Assembly (NCBI RefSeq): GCF_000317515.1
Contig: NC_019738.1
Span: forward strand, 6,536,001 to 6,600,000
DNA: 64,000 bases
DNA from: Allocoleopsis franciscana PCC 7113
GTDB lineage: Bacteria > Cyanobacteriota > Cyanobacteriia > Cyanobacteriales > Coleofasciculaceae
Reading direction: 5' to 3'
Positions 44,903 through 53,970 of the stretch are shown one piece after another. The notes beneath the pieces are model-generated. The model made no database searches and was not told the origin of the DNA. It saw only the letters and a program-made list of their open reading frames with translations. Every line of letters starts with the position of its first letter. Within the stretch, counting starts at the first letter, position 1. The position numbers and the translations under genes are program-made.

Positions 44903-45913
44903 TTAATAGTTATCGAGAAAAAAGGCGTGATGTTGTGTATTGCACAAAAAAAGACAAAAAAACTGCCGTAGCAGGGTGGAAAGATTCATGACTAAAAAAG
45001 TGATAGCAATAGCCGTTTGAGAAGTATGAGGCAGTTTAGCCATGACGCGATTCAAGCTAAATCTTCGCTTTGAGATGCCAAATTTTCCTTCAATAGCATT
45101 GCGAACCTTCTCGTCGTCTAAGGCTTGTTTCTTTTTGTCTGAGCTGACATTAGCTGGAGGTCTGCCTAAGGGGGGGCCACTTATTCTAATCCCTCTTTCT
45201 TTACAGAATGCTCGATTCTCGCGATTTCGATAAATTCTATCTACATGTACTGATTCGGGATAGACTCCTGTGTGCTGTTTAAATGCTTCTATTTGGGCTT
45301 TTAAGTCTCCGGCTTCATTAAAGTTATCCCAGCTTATACGGTCTAAAAAGACATATCCATCTCTGACGCTTGCTGCTAGTTTAGCTCCAAATTCTACAGG
45401 TTTTCCGGCTTTTCCTCTCACAATTGGACGGATATGGGGCTGACTTAAACTGACTATTCTGTCGTCAATTCTCTGGGCTTTATTCTCATACATCCATTGC
45501 TGTTGACGGTAAACTTCCGCCACCACCAGCAAGCTCTTATATTGAGAGATGCTCAAACCCTCAAGTGCTTCTCCTGTCTGAAGGAGCTGGTCAATGTGTG
45601 ATAAATTTCTTTTTATATATTTCAGTTGTTTTTTTATAGCTTTTCTTCTCTCTTTTCTTGACGATCTCCGTTTTTTGGCGACTTTCAAGTAATCTTTCCG
45701 AGCGAGGTTTCTATAAGTTTTTGGCTTTTTCTTTAGTCTCCCTTTTAGGGGCTTATAGAGAGTATCTATTATCTTTTCCGTTTTGACTCTGGCTTGATTT
45801 AATAGACCCAAGTCATTGGGATAGCTGATATCTCCTGGCGCACAGGTAGCATCCAGAATTAATTTCCCTTGATTCGGGCTTTCTCTTGTTTCTTGCCTTT
45901 CTGAGAGTGAGCT
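44903..45913 (-). CDS. transposase, C-terminal frame (orfB)
   Basis: Open from the A9 run (45921-45913) in the -1 frame relative to orfA. It begins SPNQGKLILDATCAPGD, which supplies the first catalytic Asp. VHVDRIYRNRENRAFC holds the second Asp and AIEGKFGISKRRFSL the Glu, so the DDE triad is complete. It has no proper start of its own at the conserved N-terminal side. A fusion product from programmed -1 frameshifting on A9 would be a normal-length transposase; a disabling mutation gives the same picture. Confidence 0.75.
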   Translation of the reverse strand, partial: SSLSERQETRESPNQGKLILDATCAPGDISYPNDLGLLNQARVKTEKIIDTLYKPLKGRLKKKPKTYRNLARKDYLKVAKKRRSSRKERRKAIKKQLKYIKRNLSHIDQLLQTGEALEGLSISQYKSLLVVAEVYRQQQWMYENKAQRIDDRIVSLSQPHIRPIVRGKAGKPVEFGAKLAASVRDGYVFLDRISWDNFNEAGDLKAQIEAFKQHTGVYPESVHVDRIYRNRENRAFCKERGIRISGPPLGRPPANVSSDKKKQALDDEKVRNAIEGKFGISKRRFSLNRVMAKLPHTSQTAIAITFLVMNLSTLLRQFFCLFLCNTQHHAFFLDNY

Positions 45914-46344
45914 TTTTTTTTAGATTCCTCCTCTGTTTCTTCCTGAATCTTCTTTACCATTCTTTGATTTATTTGATTTACTAAATCAACATTTATCCTT
46001 TCTCTAAATCTTACCAAAAGTGAGGCATCATAAGGGGCTTCGTTGCTGTAATGCTTTCTCCCTATAAAGTATTGTAAGTAAGGGTTTTCTTTTATTTGTT
46101 CTACTGTTTCCCGATCGCTTATTCCTAATCTTTCTTTGATTATTAATGAACCCAATGCCATCCGAAATGGCAGCGCAGGTGCCCCCATATCAATAGAAAA
46201 AATTTTGGCGTATTCCTCTTCAAATTCATCCCAGGGTATCAGATTTGCCATGATTACCCAACGGTTATCTTGTGATAACTTTCCCTCAAAGGGCAGCTCA
46301 AAGTTTTCCGGTGGGGTCGGGCTTGAGGAAGCTTTTCTGTACAT
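45859..46344 (-). CDS. transposase, N-terminal frame (orfA, DUF772)
   Basis: About 161 residues from the ATG at 46344 (MYRKASSSPTPPENF). It shows the DUF772 helical domain: LPFRMALGSLIIKERLGISD, ETVEQIKENPYLQYFIG and DASLLVRFRERI. The frame runs through AAAAAAAAAG (45921-45912) and stops 54 bp later at TAA. The downstream half lies in the -1 frame. The codons before the ATG up to 46413 lie within the IS and are not needed. Confidence 0.75.
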   Translation of the reverse strand: MYRKASSSPTPPENFELPFEGKLSQDNRWVIMANLIPWDEFEEEYAKIFSIDMGAPALPFRMALGSLIIKERLGISDRETVEQIKENPYLQYFIGRKHYSNEAPYDASLLVRFRERINVDLVNQINQRMVKKIQEETEEESKKKAHSQKGKKQEKARIKGN

Positions 46345-46464
46345 TTTCCCTGCTCTTGGTACAAGGATTTTGTGGGATTCTACCAGATTTCCTGGGAGCT
46401 GAACAACTTTCAAGACCGCTCAAACTATTTATAGCTAAGGGTTTCCGGTTTTTACAGCAAACCC

Positions 46465-46741
46465 CAATTAGAGCAGCCACCAATTCACGCGATAGGTCAG
46501 GTAACAATTCATCTTTAAATTCTTCTTGACAAATGACACGGCGGCATTTTTGAGCAAATCGATCTAGCCACTTTGGATCTGACCTGACTACTTCTTCTCC
46601 AGCATTGATTGCTAGCACATAAGCCGCCGCTTCCAAATCCCCTTCACACATCTCGATTTCGTCAAGTGCTGCGATCGCCTCCGGATACTCCGTCAATTGA
46701 GAGCGAAACTTCTCAATTTCTGCTGGTGTAACTGTAGTCAT
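46465..46741 (-). pseudogene. 5' part of IS-interrupted small membrane protein gene
   Basis: Encodes MTTVTPAEIEKFRSQLTEYP through ELVAALIG, then runs into the IS. It is acidic with a cysteine pair (CRRVICQEEF). With the 3' part at 44681-44787 it forms a 127-residue protein with one C-terminal hydrophobic helix rich in Ala/Pro. I associate such proteins with CHAT/caspase-like neighbours in cyanobacteria, from memory only. The IS truncates it before the hydrophobic helix. Confidence 0.8.
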
Positions 46742-46835
46742 AAAGCTTTCCCTAGAATTAACCTATTCTTGCTCGATGCCCACAGCGTAACATTCCTGAT
46801 TTCAATGAGTTTTAACTCGTAACTGCTCAAGAGAT

Positions 46836-47036
46836 TTAATCATCTGGAAACTGCCAGCAGGAAATACGTTCCACCTCAGAACTACCACAGCTACAGACAG
46901 CATCAAACGAGGAGTCAACCCATTCAACGCCACAGGTGCGGCAGTAGCAAAAAATATTGTTGCGGTTAGCCTCCTCAATTTTTTGCCGCCATTCGCCAAA
47001 TTCGGAAATGTCTTGTTCAGAGAAACTTTCTGACAT
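46836..47036 (-). CDS. small zinc-ribbon protein
   Basis: 66 residues. An N-terminal helix (EFGEWRQKIEEANRNN) precedes a zinc ribbon with two knuckles, CYCRTC and CSCG, then the conserved-looking tail VERISCWQFPDD. It has no DNA-binding helix beyond this and no catalytic motif. It is on the same strand as the IS-split gene, 94 bp upstream of it, which suggests a former operon whose last member met the TPR-CHAT gene tail to tail. Function unknown. Confidence 0.72.
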   Translation of the reverse strand: MSESFSEQDISEFGEWRQKIEEANRNNIFCYCRTCGVEWVDSSFDAVCSCGSSEVERISCWQFPDD

Positions 47037-47056
47037 TGGATGTTTCTTAACGCCCC

Positions 47057-47611
47057 CTAGCGCCGGAACGGGCCAGGATTGAGCAGCCGAACTTCACTGA
47101 TTTTGATGATGTAGGGGTCGAAGTTGTTCTTATTGTAAGAACCGACCCATACTTTATAAATACCTGCCTGCCACTGACCCGCAATTCCAGGATTTTTGCC
47201 CTGGAAGTCATCGTTACACCAAGTTCCACCCGGCCCACTAATCACAATAGTAGTGTCCTTAGGACTTTCGACTTGCAGACTCAGGTAGTTGAAAAAGGCT
47301 TTCAGATTGATGGTGTGGTTCGGCGATTCATCCACAAAACCCACGCACGGACCCGTGGGCGTTTCTTTACGACCAGCCACCTGCGTCGCCGATACCGAAC
47401 CGCCACTGATGCCCCGAAGCACCATAGGCTCTGGGGAAAACTTGGGTCCAATGGTAACATTCTCGAACATCGTCGGGGTGCGGGCTGGCTGGGCTTGGGC
47501 AGCAGTGCTAATCAAGACACTGGGTATCATTCCCAGCGCCAAGCAAGCCGTTAGGCTGAGCGGGGTTACCCAGCGAGAATTTTTGACAAATTTGGTGCCT
47601 CGTTGCTTCAC
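47057..47611 (-). CDS. secreted beta-sandwich protein, unknown function
   Basis: About 184 residues from a GTG at 47611, chosen because it gives a classical signal peptide: MKQRGTKFVKNSRW, then hydrophobic LSLTACLALGMIPSVLIS, and a TAAQAQ cleavage site. Mature part: GPCVGFVDESPNHTINL, DTTIVISGPGGTWCNDDFQ and AGIYKVWVGSY resemble PPC-like carbohydrate or peptidase-associated beta domains, with one probable disulfide. Extracytoplasmic. An earlier TTG at 47701 is possible but would bury the signal. Confidence 0.7.
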   Translation of the reverse strand: MKQRGTKFVKNSRWVTPLSLTACLALGMIPSVLISTAAQAQPARTPTMFENVTIGPKFSPEPMVLRGISGGSVSATQVAGRKETPTGPCVGFVDESPNHTINLKAFFNYLSLQVESPKDTTIVISGPGGTWCNDDFQGKNPGIAGQWQAGIYKVWVGSYNKNNFDPYIIKISEVRLLNPGPFRR

Positions 47612-47725
47612 TGGCTTGTATATTCTAACGGCTATGAACGGCTTTAATGTAGGCAGTGACGAGGATATCACCAATTTGGTTCCAATCAGCCTATGGCTCA
47701 AGCGTGAAGGTCATTCAGCCACGGT

Positions 47726-49174
47726 TCAGGCGGCCTGAGCTAATGCCTGTTGCAAGCGGGCTTTAGCGTGTCCCTGCTGGTGGAGAAGCACCCAAGATTG
47801 GATGAGGTCAGGGCCATTTACGTCACCCGTAAGTGCCGCACGCAGCGATCGCATCACCAATCCTTTCTTCACGTTCTTCTCTTTGGTCACCGTTTTAATA
47901 ATCTCCTGAGCCTGCTCAGCCGTCAATTCCGGGTAATTACCAAGAGTATCAAGGATGGCTTGCACCACTTCAGCAGCACCCTCTTTTTTCATTTGCTCAA
48001 TCGCCTCAGCCGTCAACTCCACTGACTCTGTAAACAGCATCCGGCTCATCTCCACCGCCTCCGGCAAGCGCGACAGACTCGGCCCAATCACCGCCGCTAG
48101 CTGTTCTAACCAGGCCCTTTCGCCCACTGGGTCAAATTCAAATCCAGCCTTCTGCCAGTAAGGAATCAGCAAATCCACGAGCTGAGAGGCTGGCATCGGG
48201 TGGATGTATTGACTATTAATCCAATCCAGCTTCGCCCAGTCAAACTTTGCCCCGGCCTTGTTGACACGCTCAAAGCTAAAGGCTTGTGCCGCTTCTTGCA
48301 AGGTAAAGATTTCCTGAGTCGAGTCCGGTGGCGACCAACCCAGCAACGTCATGTAATTCACAAGCGCTTCTGCCGTGAATCCCATGTCTTTAAAGTCCGA
48401 GATGGAAGTCACGCCATCCCGCTTCGAGAGCTTGGCTCCCTTCTCATTCAAAATTAAAGGTGTATGAGCAAACTCCGGCACCGCTGCCCCCAACGCTTCA
48501 TAAAGCAAAATTTGTTTAGGGGTATTGGAAATGTGGTCTTCGCCTCGGATGACTTGGGTAATCTTCATATCCATGTCATCCACCACTACTGCCAAATTGT
48601 AGAGTGGCTGACCGATTTCGCCTTGCTTAGAGGCTCTAGCAATCACCATATCACCCCCCAAGTCGCGGCCTTTCCAGGTGAGTTTACCGCGCACTAAGTC
48701 GTTCCAGACAATTTCCCGGTCATCTTCAATCTTGAAGCGAATCACCGGTTGTCGCCCTTCGGCTTCAAATGCCGAGCGTTGCTCTGGGGTTAGGTTACGA
48801 TGGCGGTTGTCATAGCGGGGGGCTTCTTTCCTCGCTTTTTGGGCTTCCCGCAAGGCATTAAGTTCGGCTTCGGTGGTGTAGCAGTAATACGCCAAGCCTT
48901 GATCTAAGAGCGTTTGAATCGCGCCACGATAGAGGTCAAGACGCTTGGATTGGAAAAATGGGCCTTCATCCCAAGTTAATCCCAGCCAGGTGAGACCATC
49001 GAGGATATTTTGGGTATATTCAGGGCGCGATCGCTCCAAGTCCGTGTCTTCAATGCGTAGAATAAACTGACCGCCATGATGACGGGCAAACAGCCAGTTA
49101 AAAACAGCAGTTCTTGCTGTACCGATGTGTAAGTTTCCCGTTGGACTGGGAGCAATCCGGACTCTAACAGTCAC
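47726..49174 (-). CDS. gltX: glutamyl-tRNA synthetase
   Basis: 482 residues of class I synthetase. The HIGH equivalent is [15 protein letters not shown] at the N-terminus, [14 protein letters not shown] follows, and the KMSKS equivalent is GAKLSKRDG (about 247-255). The anticodon-binding helical domain fills the C-terminal third. In cyanobacteria it is usually non-discriminating, charging tRNA-Gln with Glu for later amidation, and also feeds tetrapyrrole synthesis through Glu-tRNA. ATG start, minus strand, with its own promoter region. Confidence 0.97.
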   Translation of the reverse strand: MTVRVRIAPSPTGNLHIGTARTAVFNWLFARHHGGQFILRIEDTDLERSRPEYTQNILDGLTWLGLTWDEGPFFQSKRLDLYRGAIQTLLDQGLAYYCYTTEAELNALREAQKARKEAPRYDNRHRNLTPEQRSAFEAEGRQPVIRFKIEDDREIVWNDLVRGKLTWKGRDLGGDMVIARASKQGEIGQPLYNLAVVVDDMDMKITQVIRGEDHISNTPKQILLYEALGAAVPEFAHTPLILNEKGAKLSKRDGVTSISDFKDMGFTAEALVNYMTLLGWSPPDSTQEIFTLQEAAQAFSFERVNKAGAKFDWAKLDWINSQYIHPMPASQLVDLLIPYWQKAGFEFDPVGERAWLEQLAAVIGPSLSRLPEAVEMSRMLFTESVELTAEAIEQMKKEGAAEVVQAILDTLGNYPELTAEQAQEIIKTVTKEKNVKKGLVMRSLRAALTGDVNGPDLIQSWVLLHQQGHAKARLQQALAQAA

Positions 49175-49296
49175 AAGATGAATCTCTCTAGTGTTACAAA
49201 CTTAAGTATATTAAGCTATCACCTTTACAAGGTATGTAACCGCTCTCAAGAGGGTGAATTGTTCCTCTACATGGGTTGTCGTGGCTTGGCTTAATT

Positions 49297-49716
49297 TCAC
49301 TTTGAAGGTACTGCTCTGGAGTAGCCCTTGGAACATACTGTTCTCAGCAACCTGAGACTGCCGGGAGCATCCGCCTTAATTTCGATTGCCTCAAGGACTC
49401 CATCTTTGTTCTGGATTTCGGTGTTCCATACCGGCCTCGACACAAGCTGTCCTCTACGGCAAGCACCTGTGAAGCCGATGCGTTCACGAGTTTCCACGCC
49501 ATCGGTAATGCGATAAGCAAACCAGAGCCAGTTGCCAGCCTGGGGTTTTGTTTGTACAGAGTTCACATTCAGGGATAAGATATCCCCTTTTTGGGTTTTA
49601 CCCATTGTCAGCCAACGTTCGCTAAGCTCAGATTCTTGTGCGAACACTGGACTCATACCAGGAAGTGCGATAGCGAATAGGGTCAAGGCTGTTGTCAAAG
49701 TTGTGACTAGGCGCAT
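49297..49716 (-). CDS. secreted small protein, surface-adhesin-E-like
   Basis: 139 residues with a clear signal peptide (MRLVTTLTTALTLFAIALPG ... VFAQ). The mature part, WLTMGKTQKGDILSLNVNSVQ followed by WLWFAYRITDG and two cysteines (GACRRGQL, RTVCSKGY), resembles single-domain secreted proteins of the adhesin-E type. The two cysteines probably form a disulfide. Function unknown. It is alone, between gltX and tRNA-Asp. Confidence 0.72.
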   Translation of the reverse strand: MRLVTTLTTALTLFAIALPGMSPVFAQESELSERWLTMGKTQKGDILSLNVNSVQTKPQAGNWLWFAYRITDGVETRERIGFTGACRRGQLVSRPVWNTEIQNKDGVLEAIEIKADAPGSLRLLRTVCSKGYSRAVPSK

Positions 49717-49981
49717 TGTTAATGTCTTCGTATGAGTGGGTGTGTGGCAAATACCCCTGCGTTTGACTCATCCACTGGGTATCTGAGCCTCTGGCTCAAA
49801 CCCTAACTGTTACTCCAACAGCCGATGGAGTCATTCCTGAAAGTTGCGCCTATCTTTCAAGAAGCACATTGATCGATCACCCATGGGCAACCCTCAAGGA
49901 CAGCTTTACCTGCAAGAATTAGCATTTGCCTGCACTGCTGAGCGGACATGAACTAGCCGACTTACTTATTACTCTTTTTTA

Positions 49982-50055
49982 CGGGACTGACGGGGCTCGA
50001 ACCCGCAACTTCCGCCGTGACAGGGCGGTGCTCTAACCAATTGAACTACAGTCCC
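49982..50055 (-). tRNA. tRNA-Asp (GTC)
   Basis: Minus strand, 74 nt. Acceptor stem GGGACTG/CAGTCCC, D arm with AATTGGTTAGAGC, anticodon loop CTGTCAC with anticodon GTC, T arm GCGGGTTCGAACCCCGT, discriminator G as expected for Asp. No CCA is encoded. Confidence 0.96.
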
Positions 50056-50161
50056 AATTTTTGCGCCTTAATTTCGCGCCTCTCTCATTATTCATACCTT
50101 CTCTGAGTTTGTCAACTTCTTCTTCCAAAGAAATTTTAGGGAATGGACTGGAGGGGGTTTA

Positions 50162-50181
50162 GGGCGCACAGCCGTGCGCCC
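50162..50181. terminator. GC hairpin between glgA and tRNA-Asp, REP-like
   Basis: GGGCGCAC (50162-50169) and GTGCGCCC (50174-50181) pair perfectly around AGCC. The flanks TTTAGGGC and GCCCCTAA match the REP family. It lies 21 bp past the glgA stop, so it probably serves as its terminator. Confidence 0.6.
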
Positions 50182-50202
50182 CTAAGGCAATGGGTATTTG
50201 TG

Positions 50203-51675
50203 TTATTTGTGCCGAATTCGCTCGTAAATCTCCAAATAGTCCTTACCTGGGTGGTTCCAGGAGTAGTCGTAGCTCATGCCTTGAGTGACGAGTTTGCGGA
50301 ACTCTTCGGGGTATTGATACCACAACCCAATTGCCCGATCCATTGCCGATTCCAGGGCATAAGGGTCTGTGTCGTAGAACACATAACCATTACGCTCTTC
50401 CGGTAGGTATTTTTCATCGTAGTCTCGGTCAAACACGGTATTGACCAGACCCCCGACTCCCCGGACAATTGGCACGGTGCCGTACTTTAACCCGATCATC
50501 TGAGTCAGTCCACAGGGTTCGTAGTTGCTGGGAACGACAATCATATCCGCCCCGGCATAGATCAGGTGGGATAATTCTTCGTTAAAGCCAAGCTCCAAAT
50601 GAACGTCAGGGTTATCGTTCAAAACGCGCTTTTCATGCTGGAAATGGGCATTAATTCCTGGTTCTGTCGCTGAACCCAAGAGTACAAATTGTGCATCCCG
50701 TTGGAGGGCGTAGTAGATGGCATGATGGACGAGGTGAACGCCTTTTTGATCATCTAAACGACCGATGAAAGCAATCAGGGGTTTATCGACATCGCGCAGC
50801 AAAAGCCTCTCCCGCAGGGCTTTTTTATTCTTGGCTTTGCCTTCTAGGTCTTCCTGGGTGTAGTGATGAGGAATGTAGCGGTCGATTTCGGGATTCCAGA
50901 AATCATGATCAATGCCGTTGAGTACCCCGGTAAACTTATCCTGGTACACATGCAAGGTGTGACCTAATCCATATCCAATCGGGGTGAAACGAGCTTCCCA
51001 GGCATGGTGAGGCGAAACGGTGGTTACGGCGTTGGAGTAAACAATGCCCCCTTTCATGAAGTTCAAGGCAAAGGGGTTGAAGTTGTCACGTAGGCGATCG
51101 TACTGGAAATAATAAGATGGGTTATTTAATCCTGTTGCCCACAAAACTTCGGTACCACCCATTCCTTGATGTTTGAAGTTGTGGATGGTGTAACAAACCC
51201 GTTGATTTCCCATCTCATACTTGTAGTTTTCAAACAGCATGACGGGAACTAAGCCAGTTTGCCAGTCATGGCAATGGATTACATCAGGTCGCTTATTGCT
51301 CTTTTGGAGAAATTCCAAAGCAGCTTTACTGAAGAAGGCAAAGCGCATATTGTCATCATCGCAACCGTAGTAACAACCCCGGTTGAAAAAATTATCTGGA
51401 GAGTGGGGTTCAATAAAGAAACACAGCCGTCCATGTACCCAACCACAATAGACAGAACAGTGGATTGCGCCGCCATACCAGGGTACCCATAAATCACGAT
51501 AGGCATCATGGAGTCCCCAAATATGGTCGTACCTCATGCAGTCGTACTTGGGCAGAATCAGTTCAACTGTATTCCCCCGAATTTCTAACTCTCGACTTAG
51601 TCCGTAAACGACATCCCCTAATCCTCCAGCTTTGATGACGGGAGCGCACTCAGAGGCGATTTGTACGATATACAT
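50203..51675 (-). CDS. glgA: glycogen (starch) synthase, ADP-glucose type
   Basis: 490 residues of GT5. The ADP-glucose loop KAGGLGDVVYGLSREL is at about 15-30. RPDVIHCHDWQTGLVPV and NFKHQG are in the N-domain. AFIGRLDDQKGVHL and the E-x7-E segment EPCGLTQMIGLKYGT are in the C-domain. The ATG at 51675 (MYIVQIASECAP) was chosen because AGGAGG lies 4 bp upstream; a longer frame to 51717 runs through this site. It extends alpha-1,4-glucan from ADP-glucose. The N-terminus matches the cyanobacterial GlgA form starting YIVQIASECAPV, which I think corresponds to GlgA2. Confidence 0.95.
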   Translation of the reverse strand: MYIVQIASECAPVIKAGGLGDVVYGLSRELEIRGNTVELILPKYDCMRYDHIWGLHDAYRDLWVPWYGGAIHCSVYCGWVHGRLCFFIEPHSPDNFFNRGCYYGCDDDNMRFAFFSKAALEFLQKSNKRPDVIHCHDWQTGLVPVMLFENYKYEMGNQRVCYTIHNFKHQGMGGTEVLWATGLNNPSYYFQYDRLRDNFNPFALNFMKGGIVYSNAVTTVSPHHAWEARFTPIGYGLGHTLHVYQDKFTGVLNGIDHDFWNPEIDRYIPHHYTQEDLEGKAKNKKALRERLLLRDVDKPLIAFIGRLDDQKGVHLVHHAIYYALQRDAQFVLLGSATEPGINAHFQHEKRVLNDNPDVHLELGFNEELSHLIYAGADMIVVPSNYEPCGLTQMIGLKYGTVPIVRGVGGLVNTVFDRDYDEKYLPEERNGYVFYDTDPYALESAMDRAIGLWYQYPEEFRKLVTQGMSYDYSWNHPGKDYLEIYERIRHK

Positions 51676-51891
51676 TTTTCCTCCTGACTCAGTAACAAAA
51701 TATTTTCTTAATTTCACAAAAGTATATATATTCTGGGGAAATACGCAACCTGATCTTTGGGAATAAACAGCAGATCACAAGCGCAGCCAGCAGAAGTTGG
51801 ATGATTGCTCCGGAAAGCTCGGTTTGTATGTATCGTTAAGCCCCAAAAAGTTGCGCGAGCATTTCCAGAACTGCGATGTACATTTCTGCTT

Positions 51892-53022
51892 CTAAGAATT
51901 GCTGGGTTGATAAATGGCACCGGGAGTATGGTCGGGATCAATTTCCACAACTAAGTTTACATAGCTGGGATTTTTAGTGAGTGGCGTAATGAACAATTCT
52001 GGGTGTAATGATTTCCAGAAATACTCGACAAATCGATCAATTTGTGAATCCGTCATTCCCGATTTTCCCGTCGCCATCATTTGCTGTTCCGCCTGACGCC
52101 GCCATTGTTGACTGAGATGATAGTCCGTTGGGTAGAGCAGCATCAAGCGATCTAATCGTTCCCACAAGGGTAAATAGTCCTGGAGTCCCTGATTCATATC
52201 ACGGGCAAATGCCTGATCCGCAAGGGTTTGAATCGGTGGGGGGGTGGGATCGTCAAAAATCGCTGGGTTAATCGGTCGAACTCCTACAAACCATCCTTCA
52301 AAGAGAACAATATCTATCCCTTCTACCGGTTCGGGAGTCGTGCGATCGCCGGCACCCTCCCAGGCCGATTTATCAAAGCGAGGGACAAGGATGGGGTGAG
52401 GTCGGTTGGGTTGACGCAGTTGGTCTAATAACTCTATACCCAAATCAACATCATGGGTTCCGGGTGGCCCGCGCCAAATTAGGCGGGGGTCTTGTTCTTG
52501 GAGTTGTTGCCGTTCGGCGTAAGTTTTGTAGAGGTCATCGAGGGAAAGACTGAGGGTGCGGTAGCCTAATTGAGCAAGAATTACACTTAAAACCTCTGTT
52601 AGGGTCGTTTTGCCCGTTCCCTGTCCACCTAAGATTCCTTGGATCACAGGACGCCCTAGTTGTTGCTTTAAGGTCGCCAGTTGTAAGGTAAAGGGCAGCC
52701 AGAGGGATACCAGGGATAAGAGGATTTTGGAGGGGGAAATTGCTTCGGCTTCTCCGTGGAGTTTGGTTGGAGGATGAAAAGATGGGAGTGAGAGGATATC
52801 TGTGTAAACGGCTGGGAGCAGATGGGATAGCGAAGTGTTTTCAAGAGGCGATCGCCCCTGAAGCAGCTCTGCCACACTAGCTGGTGTGAGACCAAAAGCC
52901 TTTGTCCATTGCGGTAATTTTAGTGCCTCAGTGGCTAGGTGTTGCCACTCCAAATTGCTTGGAGTTTGTCCTGCTGTCCAGTGGTTGAGGATTTGAACCA
53001 GTGAGGTATCCGCTTGGGACAT
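51892..53022 (-). CDS. glyK: D-glycerate 3-kinase
   Basis: 376 residues of the plant/cyanobacterial GLYK type. The P-loop is GILGGQGTGKTTL (about 129-141), followed by LSLDDLYKTYAER, WRGPPGTHDVDLG, VPRFDKSAWEGAGDR and DIVLFEGWFVGVRP. All are characteristic of this P-loop kinase, unrelated to bacterial GK I/II. It phosphorylates glycerate to 3-phosphoglycerate in the last step of the photorespiratory cycle. It starts 4 bp after the Ycf20/DUF565 gene on the same strand, suggesting an operon. Confidence 0.93.
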   Translation of the reverse strand: MSQADTSLVQILNHWTAGQTPSNLEWQHLATEALKLPQWTKAFGLTPASVAELLQGRSPLENTSLSHLLPAVYTDILSLPSFHPPTKLHGEAEAISPSKILLSLVSLWLPFTLQLATLKQQLGRPVIQGILGGQGTGKTTLTEVLSVILAQLGYRTLSLSLDDLYKTYAERQQLQEQDPRLIWRGPPGTHDVDLGIELLDQLRQPNRPHPILVPRFDKSAWEGAGDRTTPEPVEGIDIVLFEGWFVGVRPINPAIFDDPTPPPIQTLADQAFARDMNQGLQDYLPLWERLDRLMLLYPTDYHLSQQWRRQAEQQMMATGKSGMTDSQIDRFVEYFWKSLHPELFITPLTKNPSYVNLVVEIDPDHTPGAIYQPSNS

Positions 53023-53026
53023 ACTC

Positions 53027-53383
53027 TCAAGATCCGAGCTTAAAGGCTTCTACAAACATGCTATAAGTCATACCAATTTTCATAGCATTGAGGATTTGAG
53101 TCAACAGTGAAAGCCCACGGGAATTTTCAGTTAATGGTCTCCCTTGCGGACTTTTAGCATACACAATCCAGCTAATCATTTCGGTAAACAGAATTAAAAC
53201 GCCAGCTCCTACCAAATCCAACTTAGCGGCTTGCCCTGCTGTCGCTGGAATCGCAGAACCGAGGAAAGTTCCTAACAGCAGGCTCATTAAGACTAGCGAA
53301 AGGTGCCGCCAAGGATTAGCAAACCATCGCCCAAATCTTGCCAAGGCTCCATTAATCAGATTATTGAGACGGGTATTCTGCAT
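53027..53383 (-). CDS. ycf20: Ycf20/DUF565 family membrane protein
   Basis: 118 residues: basic amphipathic N-terminus (RLNNLINGALARFGRWF), a hydrophobic span (LSLVLMSLLLGTFLGSAI), a second span (LDLVGAGVLILFTEMISWIVY) and a C-terminal stretch ILNAMKIGMTYSMFVEAFKLGS. This is the DUF565/Ycf20 pattern of cyanobacteria and plastids. Plant homologues affect non-photochemical quenching, but the molecular role is unknown. It lies 4 bp upstream of glyK. Confidence 0.85.
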   Translation of the reverse strand: MQNTRLNNLINGALARFGRWFANPWRHLSLVLMSLLLGTFLGSAIPATAGQAAKLDLVGAGVLILFTEMISWIVYAKSPQGRPLTENSRGLSLLTQILNAMKIGMTYSMFVEAFKLGS

Positions 53384-53615
53384 GGCTTGACCGGGCGGGA
53401 TTGTTTTAATTTACACTGTCGATTGAGCCACAATCACCGGATATTTCCTCTATATCCATCATTGAACCACCGAGTGAGCCAGTTGTCGAACAAGCTGAAA
53501 AACCATCGATTAGCTTGCCAACCTGATCGGAAAGCGCCGTAAAACCCCTCACTTAAAGGAGCGGGGGATATATATAAAGCGGGTCGGCGGTAGCCAAGGT
53601 TTAATTCTTTCATAG

Positions 53616-53807
53616 CCGCAAGATCAGCTTAAACTCAAAAAGGGAGACATTCTCCTTGCTTTCGCTCAGGATGGCTCCCGTGTCTATTGGAGTCCCGATG
53701 TAGTCGGCAAAACTCCTTTACCTGTATGGAATTCACAAAAAACAGAATGGCAGTTGGTTCTTACACCAGCACCAGAACGCGATCGCAGCCGCAGCAGTCC
53801 TCGATAA
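53616..53807 (+). pseudogene. gene remnant, unidentified parent
   Basis: A 63-codon open stretch with protein-like content (LKLKKGDILLAFAQDGSRVY, SPDVVGKTPLPVW, TEWQLVLTPAPERDR), preceded in frame by TAG and without a start codon. It reads like the C-terminal end of a lost gene. Parent unknown. Confidence 0.4.
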
Positions 53808-53970
53808 TTCCTGAGAACCCTGCTTTCTCCGCCCTATGCCTCTGGAATTTGTCAAGAGGGTGTCTGAAAAATCGTCCTCAAAAACAGACCCAGTTTTAGT
53901 CGGGACGCGATCGTTAGGGAGATTAATCAAGGCTGTCACTCTTGAAGAAAATGTTATGAACAGTCAGGTT

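Larger units (their letters stand above)
44794..46464 (-). mobile_element. DDE insertion sequence (IS5/DUF772-like), 1671 bp
   Basis: Ends are GGGCTTGCTG at 44794 and CAGCAAACCC at 46455-46464, imperfect inverted repeats. Direct copies of CAATTA flank it (44788-44793 and 46465-46470; possibly CCAATTA). Two overlapping transposase frames on the minus strand meet near an A9 run. It interrupts a small gene whose two halves join in frame when the IS is removed. The exact IS family is not certain; DUF772-type N-terminus and DDE core point to IS5/IS1182-like elements. Confidence 0.85.

Noticed and set aside
49534-49716. Antisense frames over the secreted protein and gltX
   Set aside because: They lie wholly inside well-supported minus-strand genes and show no independent signals.
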